Source: Spirosoma sp. (GTDB lineage: Bacteria > Bacteroidota > Bacteroidia > Cytophagales > Spirosomataceae). From it: DNA of 47,584 nt. Within the stretch, counting starts at the first letter, position 1. Each line of letters opens with the position of its first letter. Shown here piece after piece: positions 7,395-15,495 of the stretch. The position numbers were made by a program, and so were the translations under genes. The DNA is taken from the NCBI GenBank assembly GCA_014377625.1, contig JACMPG010000209.1:1-47584 (forward strand), given 5' to 3'. The notes beneath the pieces were generated by a model. That model saw only the letters and a program-made list of their open reading frames with translations, was not told the origin of the DNA and made no database searches.

Positions 7395-7760
7395 ATGCTT
7401 CTTCACGTACCGATATTGATTCGCATTCGTAGTGGCCGGATACGCCACGAGTTTACGCCCGACCAGATTGTGCAGGTGCAGTCGGTGGGTAATTACAGTA
7501 TGTTTTGCCTGACTGACGGGCGGCAGTTGCTGAGTTGCCGGACGCTCAAACTCTATCAGGATATGCTGCCCGCCTACTTCATCCGGGTACACCGACGCTG
7601 TCTGGTCAACGGTTATTTTGTGGCGCAGCGCATCGACACCGACCGGCTGCTGCTGCACACGGGCGAGGAGGTGCCGCTGTCCCGGCGTAGCATTGGCCAC
7701 TACCGGCGTTGCACCAACCGGCTGCACAGCCAGCCCCGGCCCGCTTTGGCGTATTTATGA
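7395..7760 (+). CDS. LytTR-domain DNA-binding protein
   Basis: A 121-aa protein that is almost entirely a LytTR DNA-binding domain: the segments QIVQVQSVGNYSMFCLTDGR, LKLYQDMLPAYFIRVHRRCL and EVPLSRR are typical. There is no receiver domain, so it is a stand-alone regulator or is controlled by an unseen partner. I chose ATG 7395; the alternative start at 7332 would place the coding region inside the hairpin and add 21 residues not typical of the family. LytTR proteins usually bind paired direct repeats upstream of exported or biofilm genes. The adhesin and curlin genes that follow are possible targets, but no site was identified. Confidence 0.8.
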   Translation: MLLHVPILIRIRSGRIRHEFTPDQIVQVQSVGNYSMFCLTDGRQLLSCRTLKLYQDMLPAYFIRVHRRCLVNGYFVAQRIDTDRLLLHTGEEVPLSRRSIGHYRRCTNRLHSQPRPALAYL

Positions 7761-7852
7761 AGTTCCAATGTAAAATCTGGGGCAATTTTTGTTGATAGTC
7801 ATGCAAATACATTAACGTAAGAAGCTACTCTTGTACATAGAGGCTATTAGTC

Positions 7853-9091
7853 ATGCACCCCCGTACACTGCTCACCGGAGTTTTACTTTTACTGACCCTC
7901 TCTACTTACGGAAAATCACCATCGTTTCGGCAACTTGAGGAGAAGGTTTATCGATCAAATAACGCGCTGAAATACAAAGAATCACAGGCACTGCTGTTGC
8001 CGTTGTTGCAGCGTGAGGATCTCAGTGCCGACGATAAATACCAGGCTGCCGTTCTGCTGTCCTACACCTACAAACGGGTGTATGACTACCAGGCAACGCT
8101 GCAGTTTTTGGAAACGGCCCGGCAGTTTGCCCAGCAAACGCCCAAAAAAGAAGCCTACCTCGCCATGATTCAGGGGCAGGAAGCCTTTGTGTATTTCGAT
8201 ATTCACCAGTACCGGAAGGCCGATAGCGTGATGCGAATTCTGGTAAAAACCGATTTCCGATACATCGACCTCGAAAACAAATCGAAATTAGTGATGCAGC
8301 AGGGCTACCTGCTGTTTCTGGACAGGAAATACCCGGCTGCCGAAGCGACGTATGACAAAGCCATCGGCTGGATGCAGACCGCCGACCCCTGCGACCTGCC
8401 CATGATTTACGTCAAGAAAATGCAGCTCTATGCCGCCATGAACCGCATGGATTTGCTGAAAAACGCGCTGCGTCAATCCGAGCAGTCTGCCGATTCGTGC
8501 GGTATAATCAAATATCGTATCTATGCCCACGAAGAACTGCTGACGATCTATAAAAGCCGGAACGATATTACCGGTATTGCCGAAACGTCCCGAATCGTTG
8601 ATTCGCTGAATGGTCTCTACGCCCGGGCCGAACAGGTGGCCGCCCTCCACACTCAAAAAGAAACCCTGTTGCTGAGCGACAAAGACCGTCAGGTAAAGCG
8701 GGAGCAACGCAACGGCACGTACCTCATTGGTGGCCTGGTGGCGGCCTTGTTGGTGGTGCTTGGTTTGCTGGCCGGGCTGGTTCTTTATCGCCGACGGCAA
8801 CGGGCCATGGAACTGGAGTTTGCGCAGATGAAAGCCGAACTGGAACGGTATCTGGCCCTCAACAAGGCCGTTGCGCCGGCTACGAAATCATTTTTGAAAA
8901 AATCCGCTTTTTCGGTCCTGTCTGACCGGCAACGCGACATATTGGCGTTGATGGCTGCGGGCCTGAGCAATAAGGCCATTGCCGATAAGCTGTTTATCTC
9001 TGAAAACACGGTGAAGTACCACATCAAAAATGTGTACATGCTGTTGGAAATCAAAGACCGGAAAGATTTATTATTAAATTTAGGGGAATAG
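7853..9091 (+). CDS. Membrane TPR-LuxR transcriptional regulator
   Basis: A 412-aa protein. Residues 1-20 are a signal peptide, about 25-270 an all-helical tetratricopeptide-like region, about 290-312 a transmembrane helix (LVAALLVVLGLLAGLVLY), then a short cytoplasmic coiled coil (315-340). The C-terminus is a LuxR/GerE helix-turn-helix (LSDRQRDILALMAAGLSNKA, then IADKLFISENTVKYHIKNVY). The DNA-binding domain is cytoplasmic and the TPR domain periplasmic, so the protein probably links a periplasmic event directly to transcription. Such fusions are frequent in Bacteroidota, but few are characterised. A strong terminator follows immediately, so the downstream adhesin gene is a separate transcript and a candidate target. 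Confidence 0.85.
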   Translation: MHPRTLLTGVLLLLTLSTYGKSPSFRQLEEKVYRSNNALKYKESQALLLPLLQREDLSADDKYQAAVLLSYTYKRVYDYQATLQFLETARQFAQQTPKKEAYLAMIQGQEAFVYFDIHQYRKADSVMRILVKTDFRYIDLENKSKLVMQQGYLLFLDRKYPAAEATYDKAIGWMQTADPCDLPMIYVKKMQLYAAMNRMDLLKNALRQSEQSADSCGIIKYRIYAHEELLTIYKSRNDITGIAETSRIVDSLNGLYARAEQVAALHTQKETLLLSDKDRQVKREQRNGTYLIGGLVAALLVVLGLLAGLVLYRRRQRAMELEFAQMKAELERYLALNKAVAPATKSFLKKSAFSVLSDRQRDILALMAAGLSNKAIADKLFISENTVKYHIKNVYMLLEIKDRKDLLLNLGE

Positions 9092-9107
9092 GTTACTTGT
9101 TGGCTTG

Positions 9108-9142
9108 AAAACGGACTACCCGGATGGGTAGTCCGTTTTTTT
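9108..9142 (+). terminator. Intrinsic terminator after the TPR-LuxR gene
   Basis: Stem CGGACTACCC (9112-9121) and GGGTAGTCCG (9126-9135), with a 4-nt loop, A-run before and seven T after. A textbook intrinsic terminator. Confidence 0.9.
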
Positions 9143-9269
9143 ATGCCCCGAACTACCCGCTTGAGTAGTTGAAAAGGCCCGAAAGAGAAATACGTTTAGA
9201 CAAGTAAACTGATAGGCGCAGACAGTCGTCCAAACCAACCACTGCCCGCAGCCAAACCAAATCTCTCCT

Positions 9270-9362
9270 ATGTTATTCTCTACCGTTTCCCGGTTTCTCA
9301 AACCGATGGTATCGAGCCGCACGGGCCGACCTTCATTTCAGTATTCTGTCATTTATTTTTAA
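9270..9362 (+). pseudogene. Truncated duplicate of the adhesin gene's 5' end
   Basis: ATG 9270 opens a 30-codon frame starting MLFSTVSRFLKPMVSSRTGR and ending TAA 9360-9362. The adhesin at 9374 starts MSISTVFRFIKPMVSSSPVGR, and the two are also closely similar at DNA level, including the AAATCTCTC before each ATG. After about 20 codons the copy diverges and stops. It is either the stump of a second adhesin gene or a duplicated leader; a functional leader peptide cannot be excluded. Confidence 0.6.
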
Positions 9363-9373
9363 CCAAATCTCTC

Positions 9374-12226
9374 ATGTCCATTTCTACCGTTTTCCGGTTT
9401 ATCAAACCGATGGTATCGAGTAGCCCGGTTGGCCGGGCTGCTGCGCTCATTGCTTTCATGCTGTTGGGAGTGCCGCCCGGATGGGCGCAGGTTCCCAACG
9501 GCCCCAGTTGTGATACGTACACCAACAAAACCACGGCCGACGGCCTGGGCAATAACTTTGTGCAAGGCGTTTATGCAATGGGGAGTACGGTCTATGCCGC
9601 AACGCGGGGCGGGTTAGGCATCTCCACCGATGGCGGCAGCAGCTTCAATAACAAGACCAAGGCCAACAACGGCCTGGGGGGTGATTTTGTGTGGGGTGTG
9701 TATGCGATATCGGGTCCGAACTCGACGACGGTCTATGCGGCCACCAATACCGGGGGGTTAGGCATCTCCACAGATGGGGGCAACACTTTCTCCAACAAAA
9801 CCACTACCAACGGCCTGGGGAGTAATAGTGTGACTGGTGTGTATGCGGTATCTGGTCCGAACTCGACGACGGTCTATGCGGCCACTAGTGGCGGGGTAAG
9901 CATCTCTATCGATGGGGGCAACCGCTTCACCAACAAAACCAGGGCCAACAGCGGCCTGGTGAATAATGCTGTGTATGGTGTGTATGCGGTGGGGAGTACG
10001 GTCTATGCCGCCACTGTTGGTGGGTTAAGTATCTCCAACGATGGGGGCAACCGCTTCTTCTCATCATCCGTGGGGGATAATATTTTGTATGGTGTGTATG
10101 CGGAGGGGAGTATGGTCTATGCCGCCACTCGGGGCGGGTTAGGCATCTCCAACAATGGGGGCCTAAGCTTCACCACCAAAACCGTTACCGACGGCCTGGG
10201 GAGTAATAATGTGAATGGTGTGTATGCGGTGGGGACTACGGTCTATGCTGCCACCGGTGATGGGTTAAGCATCTCTACCGATGGGGGCAACACCTTCACC
10301 AACAAACTGGGGACTACTACTAGTGCGCAAGCTTCTACTAGTGTGCAAGGTGTGTATGCAGTGGGGAATACGGTCTATGCCGCCAGGATGAACGGGTTGT
10401 CGTTCTGCTCGCCACCGGCCATGTTTCCGGTGGTTACGGTGCAGCCCGCCAGTGCGTCCAGTGTGTGCGCGGGAGCCTCGGTCAGTGTGCCTGTAACCGT
10501 TACGGGAGCCACCACCTATCAGTGGCTCAAGGGCGGTAGCCCCGTCAGCGGCCAGACCTCGGCCACCCTCACGCTGACCAACATCCAGCTTAGCGACGCG
10601 GGCGTGTATTCGCTCTCGGCCACCGGCGCGGGCGGCTCGGTCACCTCTACCGGGTTTAGCCTGACAGTGAATAGTCCCACCGGCATCACGGCGCAGCCCG
10701 CAGCGGGGTCGGTGGTCTGCGTGGGCAGCGCGGTATCGGCGGGGGTCAGTGCCAGCGGCACGGGACCGTTTATGTACCAGTGGTACAAAGATAATCTGAA
10801 CAGCGCGGTACCGGGTCAGACCTCGGCTACACTTATCCTGAGCAACGTGACCTCGGCCAGCGCGGGCAGTTATTCGGTAGTGGTCACGGGCAGTTGCAAC
10901 AGCGTGACCAGCACAGCTTTCAGTTTGACGGTGAACGCGGCCCCGGCCAACGCCAGCCTGAGCAATACCGGCCCGCTAACCTGCGCCCAGACCAGCGTTA
11001 CCCTCACGGCAACGGCAACGGGCGGCACGGCCTATACGCTCACGGGCGGGGCCACGCCCCAGACCAACGCCACGGGCCAGTTTGTGGTCAGCACGGTGGG
11101 CAACTACACCGTGACCATCAGCAACGCCAGCGGCTGCACGGCCACCGCTACCACGACGGTCACGAGCAACACCACCCCGCCCGTGGTCAGCCTGTCGGCC
11201 AGCAGCGCGGTGGTCTGTGCCCCCACCGCCATCACCCTCACCGCTACAGGTACCGGTACGTCCTTTACGTTCTCGGCGGGAGCCACTCCGGTGGGCCAGT
11301 CCAATCAGGCCCTCGTGATCCAGAGCGGGACGTACTCGGTCACCACCACGGCCACCAACGGCTGTACGGCCACGGCCAGCGTCTCGGTCACGGTCAACCA
11401 GCCGCCCACCGCCCCCACCCTGACCGGCACCAGCCGCCAGGTCACCACCAGCCCCACGCCCCTGCCGCTAACACCCTTTGCCAGCGCAACGGGCGGTAAC
11501 GCCCTGAGCTTTTCGGGCGTGAACGGGTTCATTACCAACCCGCCAATGGCAAATGTCACCCAGCCGGGGGTACAAAGCTTCTCGGTCAGTCAGACCGATG
11601 CCAACGGCTGCACCAGCCCCGCCACGCCCTTCAGCCTGACGGTGGTACCCGCCGAGCCGCCCGCTACCCAGACCGTTTGCCGCAGCAGTGCGGTGGTGCT
11701 GACGGTAGGGCTACCGGGCAGCCGCTACGAGTGGTACAAGAACGGGCAGAGCGCGCCTTTCAAATTGACGGAGATTGCCAGCATCCAGAAGGGTACGGCC
11801 ACGGCCAGCCTGACGGTGGTGAGTGCGCAGACCACGGCGAATTACTATTGCAAGGTGTTCCAGGCCAACGGCAGTTTCAGCTTCGTGGGTCCGTATCAGG
11901 TGGCGGTCAACTTTGGCTGCGCGGTCCCCGGTGCACGGCTTGCCGCCAGCGATGTTGCCGACGCGGACCTACGCTTACTGGTAACGGTAGCGCCCAACCC
12001 CGTGGTGGGCGAGTCGTTGCGGGCGGTGGTTCGTGGGGCAGGCGGAGAGCCGCTGACGGTAAATCTGGTGGATTTGCAGGGCGTAGTGGTGCGGAGTCAG
12101 CACTGGCCGGTGGCCGATGCTGAGCAGGTGCTGGAGTGGGACGTAAGCGGGCGACCAGTGGGGCTGTACCTGCTGCGGGCGCAGAGCAATGGCCAGGCCA
12201 TGACTATGAAAGTAGTAAAACAGTAA
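9374..12226 (+). CDS. T9SS-exported adhesin: beta-propeller plus Ig-like domains
   Basis: A 950-aa protein. The signal peptide runs to PPGWAQ (residues 1-39). Residues about 46-344 contain seven repeats beginning GVYA and running [ST]-x-VYAATxGGLxIS and DGGNxFTNKT. Before the first repeat, residues 46-64 (CDTYTNKTTADGLGNNFVQ) match the last part of a repeat, as expected for a seven-bladed propeller closed by its N-terminal strand. About 355-525 are two Ig-like domains (TYQWLKGG...SDAGVYSL and MYQWYKDN...SAGSYSVV), then further Ig/PKD-like units rich in Thr and Ser to about 780, then another Ig-like unit (RYEWYKNGQ). The last 80 residues are a type A T9SS sorting domain (VAPNPV...VDLQGVVV...GLYLLRA...MKVVKQ), which is cleaved during export to the surface. 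Likely a surface adhesin. It lies next to a curlin-like gene. Confidence 0.85.
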   Translation: MSISTVFRFIKPMVSSSPVGRAAALIAFMLLGVPPGWAQVPNGPSCDTYTNKTTADGLGNNFVQGVYAMGSTVYAATRGGLGISTDGGSSFNNKTKANNGLGGDFVWGVYAISGPNSTTVYAATNTGGLGISTDGGNTFSNKTTTNGLGSNSVTGVYAVSGPNSTTVYAATSGGVSISIDGGNRFTNKTRANSGLVNNAVYGVYAVGSTVYAATVGGLSISNDGGNRFFSSSVGDNILYGVYAEGSMVYAATRGGLGISNNGGLSFTTKTVTDGLGSNNVNGVYAVGTTVYAATGDGLSISTDGGNTFTNKLGTTTSAQASTSVQGVYAVGNTVYAARMNGLSFCSPPAMFPVVTVQPASASSVCAGASVSVPVTVTGATTYQWLKGGSPVSGQTSATLTLTNIQLSDAGVYSLSATGAGGSVTSTGFSLTVNSPTGITAQPAAGSVVCVGSAVSAGVSASGTGPFMYQWYKDNLNSAVPGQTSATLILSNVTSASAGSYSVVVTGSCNSVTSTAFSLTVNAAPANASLSNTGPLTCAQTSVTLTATATGGTAYTLTGGATPQTNATGQFVVSTVGNYTVTISNASGCTATATTTVTSNTTPPVVSLSASSAVVCAPTAITLTATGTGTSFTFSAGATPVGQSNQALVIQSGTYSVTTTATNGCTATASVSVTVNQPPTAPTLTGTSRQVTTSPTPLPLTPFASATGGNALSFSGVNGFITNPPMANVTQPGVQSFSVSQTDANGCTSPATPFSLTVVPAEPPATQTVCRSSAVVLTVGLPGSRYEWYKNGQSAPFKLTEIASIQKGTATASLTVVSAQTTANYYCKVFQANGSFSFVGPYQVAVNFGCAVPGARLAASDVADADLRLLVTVAPNPVVGESLRAVVRGAGGEPLTVNLVDLQGVVVRSQHWPVADAEQVLEWDVSGRPVGLYLLRAQSNGQAMTMKVVKQ
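9566..10406 (+). repeat. Seven tandem coding repeats (propeller blades)
   Basis: Seven units of about 110-140 bp, each starting near GGTGTGTATGCG and containing ACGGTCTATGC and GATGGGGGCAAC. Units remain very similar at DNA level, implying recent duplication or gene conversion. Units 2 and 3 carry a three-residue insertion (SGPNSTTVY against GSTVY). The copy number is likely to vary between strains. Confidence 0.85.
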
Positions 12227-12265
12227 GCGGGTAAGGCGTTAGTTTCCAGACCCGAATTTCTCATG

Positions 12266-12303
12266 CCGGGCGGTGACTCAAACCAACCTGAGCCACCGCC
12301 CGG
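12266..12303. terminator. GC-rich stem-loop between the adhesin and curlin genes
   Basis: Arms CCGGGCGGTGACTC (12266-12279) and 12290-12303 pair with one mismatch around a 10-nt loop. There is no T-run. It may stabilise or end the adhesin transcript. Confidence 0.5.
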
Positions 12304-12337
12304 TAGTAACCGTCACCCTTTAAACTCCCAATAGATC

Positions 12338-13786
12338 ATGAATTTCAAAGTTAGTGCGTTAACCGGATTATCCCTGCTTGCTACGCTTGTTGTGCAGGCC
12401 CAGACCAACACCTCTGTGGTGAGCCAGACCGGTAACAGCCAGTCGGCCAGTGCCACGCAGCGCGGCTCTTACAACGAGAGTACCATCCGTCAGCTTACCG
12501 GTACCAGTACCACGCCCAACGCGGGTAACACGGCCACTACCAGCCAGACGGGCAACGGCAGTAGTAGTCAGAGTAACCGGGCGGTTATTGACCAGCTCAA
12601 CGGCTCGTTTAACAATACGGGTAATATCAGCCAACGTGGCGGCAGCGGCAACGGGGCCAGCATCGAGCAGAACGGCAATGCCAGCTTTTTGAGTGGCGGT
12701 ACCGGGGCTAACCAGGGTAACCAGGCCAGTATCAGCCAGATCGGGTCTGACAACCAGAACGTAACTATCCGCCAGAACGCCGGTACGCTGGGGCGCAGCC
12801 AAAGCAATTCGGCGACCATTGCCCAGACGGGTAACTCGATGAATGGAGCCGGAGCCAGCACAGTGGGTGGCACGTCTATTGACCAGAATAACCTGTCTAT
12901 CAGTAACCAGGCGACCATTTCCCAGGGTGCGGGTGGTGCCGGTGCTACGCTGAACACGGCGGTTGTGGTTCAAAGCAACTCCAGTGGGTTCCATAAAGCC
13001 AACATTACGCAGGAAAATTCAGGTAACACAGCCAGTATCTTCCAAACCGATCAGGCGAGTTCCAACGAGGCCACCGTTACCCAGCTGGGTACGGGGAGTA
13101 CGGCGCAGGTAGCGCAGGCATCGCAGTCGAGTTCCAATAAGGCTACGGTAACGCAGGCCGCCACCGCGCAGGGAAGCAGTTTTGCCAGCGTTGACCAGAG
13201 TAGTTCGAGTTATTACAACCGCGCTACCGTAGAGCAGGCTGGTGTCGGCGATGCCGCCCTGATAACGCAGAGTGTTAAGTCGGCGGGTAACGATGCCTTT
13301 ATCAAACAGGGTGTGGGCGGTAATAACAACGGTGCGGCCATCACACAGACCAACACGTATAACGGGTTCAGCGCGGCTTACGGCAGTGGTAACTCAGCTA
13401 CCATCACGCAGAACCAGACTACCAATGGCACAATGGGGAACGCAGCCGCCATCACTCAGGGATCTTTTGACCCGTCGCCTGCTACGGGTACGGTGGTACT
13501 CTCAACGGGCAACACGGCGGGTATTGCCCAGGAAAACGATTTGAACATGGCCAATCTGATTCAGGTCGGTACGGGCAACAAAGGCACCGTAACGCAGAAC
13601 GGTAACAGCACCCTGAAAGGTGTTGACACGGGTATGACGGTGAACGATACCGCCGGTCAGTTCGGCACCAATAACACGCTGACTGTAACGCAGTCGGGTT
13701 CGTTGACCAATCCCAATATCGGTAATGTCAGCCAGATTGGTACGGGCAACGTCAGCACTATCATGCAAGCCGTGCCAACCCCCTGA
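12338..13786 (+). CDS. Curlin-repeat fibre protein (CsgA/CsgB-like)
   Basis: A 482-aa protein with a signal peptide ending at LVVQAQ (residues 1-22). The rest is a run of Gln/Asn/Ser/Thr/Gly-rich repeats of about 20-26 residues with the spacing [AS]-x-[IV]-x-Q-x-G-x-x-N, for example NTASIFQTDQASSNEATVTQ and NKATVTQAATAQGSS. This is the curlin pattern, in which each repeat forms one strand-loop-strand of an amyloid beta-solenoid. E. coli CsgA has five repeats; this protein has many more. It is probably a secreted functional amyloid or surface fibre. No csgG, csgE or csgF homologue lies in this window, so the export machinery is elsewhere or different. A short ORF follows 25 bp downstream. Low Cys and the absence of a T9SS domain agree with a curli-type route. 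Confidence 0.8.
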   Translation: MNFKVSALTGLSLLATLVVQAQTNTSVVSQTGNSQSASATQRGSYNESTIRQLTGTSTTPNAGNTATTSQTGNGSSSQSNRAVIDQLNGSFNNTGNISQRGGSGNGASIEQNGNASFLSGGTGANQGNQASISQIGSDNQNVTIRQNAGTLGRSQSNSATIAQTGNSMNGAGASTVGGTSIDQNNLSISNQATISQGAGGAGATLNTAVVVQSNSSGFHKANITQENSGNTASIFQTDQASSNEATVTQLGTGSTAQVAQASQSSSNKATVTQAATAQGSSFASVDQSSSSYYNRATVEQAGVGDAALITQSVKSAGNDAFIKQGVGGNNNGAAITQTNTYNGFSAAYGSGNSATITQNQTTNGTMGNAAAITQGSFDPSPATGTVVLSTGNTAGIAQENDLNMANLIQVGTGNKGTVTQNGNSTLKGVDTGMTVNDTAGQFGTNNTLTVTQSGSLTNPNIGNVSQIGTGNVSTIMQAVPTP

Positions 13787-13811
13787 TTGACTGCTAATCC
13801 AACCCAACGTT

Positions 13812-14003
13812 ATGACGAATGAATTCCCACGACTGAGCCAGCCCCCCAAACAGGCATTGCCGACCGTCCACGACCCCAATGTAGACACCCTCGCCGAAGC
13901 CAGTTTGGCGGCTGATTTTTTCCGGCTTTGCCGGCAGTATCGCCGGGCTGGCTACGAGTATTACCAGCGAAGATCCGTTTTATACCCTGACAACGTACCT
14001 TGA
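13812..14003 (+). CDS. Small hypothetical protein
   Basis: A 63-aa frame starting 25 bp after the curlin-repeat gene, so it is probably cotranscribed with it. It has no signal peptide or membrane helix. The first half is Pro-rich and the second half (ADFFRLCRQYRRAGYEYYQR) is basic, aromatic and likely helical. I do not recognise it. It could be a real curlin-locus accessory protein or a chance frame; the position and sensible composition favour a real gene, weakly. Confidence 0.45.
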   Translation: MTNEFPRLSQPPKQALPTVHDPNVDTLAEASLAADFFRLCRQYRRAGYEYYQRRSVLYPDNVP

Positions 14004-14182
14004 TTGATGTTGTGAGTGGACTGTTAGGCGTAAAATGCCGTAAAATAAATACCTAATCAGTAGCTCCAGAGCAGTTAAAATAGTGCGGCAGGGTATGTTA
14101 TCTATGAGTGAACCGGGGCGGGGCAGTCCAGTCCGTCAGAGATCGGTTGCTCATCTTCTGTACAGAGGCATTTTGTAAAACA

Positions 14183-14217
14183 AAAAAGGGGTTCTGCGTC
14201 AGACGTAGAACCCTTTT
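14183..14217 (-). terminator. Intrinsic terminator of the lrp-type gene
   Basis: On the minus strand GGGTTCTACGT pairs with ACGCAGAACCC (with one G-U pair), followed by CCTTTTTTG. It lies 18 bp beyond the lrp-type stop. The 180 bp from 14004 to here hold nothing I recognise. Confidence 0.85.
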
Positions 14218-14234
14218 GCCCACCTGCCATACGT

Positions 14235-14705
14235 TCACGGAATAGGCAGTACTTTGCTTTCCTTGAATGTGGACATGATAACCATGGTCTGAGTACTGGC
14301 CACTTCGTCGATCTCGTTGATAACATCCAGCATCAGAGCCTGGTAGGATGAGATATCTTTGGAAATTACTTTAAGTAGAAAATCGCCTGAACCCGTAATA
14401 TGGTGGCACTCAATGATTTCTGGAATTTCATTGGCGCGGGCTACAAAATCCATAGTGGTGTCTTTCTTGTGGCCTACAAGCGTTACCATAACAAATGTTG
14501 TGACGCCGAGCCCAATCTTATCACGGTTTATCTGAGCGTGATAAGATTGGATAATGCCCGACGTTTCGAGTTTTTTAACCCGTTCCAGCGTGGGTGCCGG
14601 CGATAGTCCGATTTCTTTGGAAAGCTGTGCGTTGGTAATCTTGGCGTTGGCCTGTAGAATCTCTAAAACGTTGCGATCTATCTGATCTAACTTCTGAATT
14701 GACAT
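14235..14705 (-). CDS. Lrp/AsnC-family transcriptional regulator
   Basis: A 156-aa protein. Residues about 5-60 form the Lrp winged helix-turn-helix (LDQIDRNVLEILQANAKITN, then LSKEIGLSPAPTLERVKKLE). Residues about 70-145 are the RAM (AsnC ligand-binding) domain, including ECHHITGSGDFLLKV, the usual effector-pocket signature. ATG 14705 begins the standard family start (MSIQKLDQIDRNVL); the longer frame adds 17 atypical residues. Lrp proteins form octamers and respond to amino acids or their derivatives. The target set is unknown. It is a single-gene unit with its own promoter and terminator. Confidence 0.92.
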   Translation of the reverse strand: MSIQKLDQIDRNVLEILQANAKITNAQLSKEIGLSPAPTLERVKKLETSGIIQSYHAQINRDKIGLGVTTFVMVTLVGHKKDTTMDFVARANEIPEIIECHHITGSGDFLLKVISKDISSYQALMLDVINEIDEVASTQTMVIMSTFKESKVLPIP

Positions 14706-14839
14706 AGCAAGGTGATCTGTTTGAAACTTGGTTGCAGAGCGGAACAAAACTACCAACTTTCGACGTGAAAAAGTCTAAAAAGTTATTGGTAGGATTCTAA
14801 AAGCAGAATATTGATTGCTTCCCTGCTCATTCTCCGGTA

Positions 14840-14870
14840 CAAAAGTACGTCAAATGCACTATATGCCAAA
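14840..14870 (-). promoter_or_regulatory. Bacteroidota-type promoter of the lrp-type gene
   Basis: On the minus strand TTTG (14870-14867), a 19-nt spacer, then TACTTTTG (14847-14840). This is an exact fit to the -33 TTTG and -7 TAnnTTTG consensus, giving a leader of about 130 nt before ATG 14705. Confidence 0.75.
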
Positions 14871-14878
14871 TGGGCAGA

Positions 14879-15172
14879 TTATCGTTTACTCACCTTATTG
14901 TGCGCTACGATTCGCTGGCGGGTTGACCTGAAGCGGGCATCATCCACTGCCGACGTAGCCCGGTGTTTAGCTGCTCGCCCCTGCACCCTTGCCCGCCACA
15001 TCCGCCAGGAAGATGGCTTCATCTCCCGGCGCATAACCATGATAACTTCCTGCTCCGACAAACCAAACTGTGCTTCGATGGCGTCGAACGGCGTACGGTC
15101 CTCCCAGGCCATTTCAATAACCCGGTCAACGTCAGCCTCAGACAGGGCGAGAATTTTATCGGTTGTTTTCAT
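14879..15172 (-). CDS. TIGR03643 family protein (DUF2805)
   Basis: A 97-aa protein matching the TIGR03643/DUF2805 pattern: [20 protein letters not shown], then [20 protein letters not shown], then [15 protein letters not shown]. The central part looks like a small helix-turn-helix. The function of the family is not established. It is transcribed divergently from a DUF2256 gene, 47 bp between starts, and from memory the two families often occur together, commonly near cryptochrome/photolyase genes. No photolyase gene lies in this window. Its stop is 9 bp from the lrp promoter. Confidence 0.85.
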   Translation of the reverse strand: MKTTDKILALSEADVDRVIEMAWEDRTPFDAIEAQFGLSEQEVIMVMRREMKPSSWRMWRARVQGRAAKHRATSAVDDARFRSTRQRIVAHNKVSKR

Positions 15173-15219
15173 ATACTTTGCTCTGTAAACCGAAGTGTCA
15201 ACATCAATGTTCTCAGGCC

Positions 15220-15372
15220 ATGAGAATGCGCAAAAAATCTGAATTACCCACTAAAACCTGCCCGGTTTGCAACCGCCCGTTTGCGTGGCGCAAAAAGTGG
15301 GAGCGCGATTGGGATACCGTCATCTATTGCAGTGACGCCTGCCGGTCAGCCGCGAAAAAGGAGAGGGGTTAG
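15220..15372 (+). CDS. DUF2256 zinc-ribbon-like protein
   Basis: A 50-aa protein. ATG 15220 ([20 protein letters not shown]) is the family-like start; ATG 15226 is possible. It has the DUF2256 pattern [19 protein letters not shown] and YCSDACRSA, in which four Cys probably bind a metal. The role is unknown. It forms a divergent pair with the TIGR03643 gene and probably shares its promoter region. Confidence 0.88.
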   Translation: MRMRKKSELPTKTCPVCNRPFAWRKKWERDWDTVIYCSDACRSAAKKERG

Positions 15373-15376
15373 TTGG

Positions 15377-15458
15377 TCAAGGTTCTGTGTTCAGGGTTGT
15401 ATTTCGGCTGATACACGGTTGCCTGGTACGTTGGCCAACCCGGAACTTTGAACCTTGA
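15377..15458. repeat. Extragenic inverted repeat with tandem heptads
   Basis: Arms 15377-15399 and 15436-15458 (23 nt each) pair with four mismatches; the outer nine bases, TCAAGGTTC/GAACCTTGA, are exact. The right arm runs into three tandem heptads (TTGAACC, TTGAATC, TTGAACT; 15448-15468). It probably belongs to a dispersed palindromic repeat family. It sits between the DUF2256 and glycosidase genes. Confidence 0.65.
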
Positions 15459-15495
15459 ATCTTGAACTGAAGAATATCGAGTCTTATTTTTGAGG

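Noticed and set aside
9566-10406. CRISPR-like array
   Set aside because: The regular repeats are in frame within a long coding region and encode propeller blades; the repeat and spacer lengths do not fit CRISPR and no cas gene is present.
12368-12994. Long open frame on the minus strand opposite the curlin gene
   Set aside because: It mirrors the repetitive codon pattern of the curlin gene, has biased Thr/Arg/Gly composition and no start context; a shadow frame.
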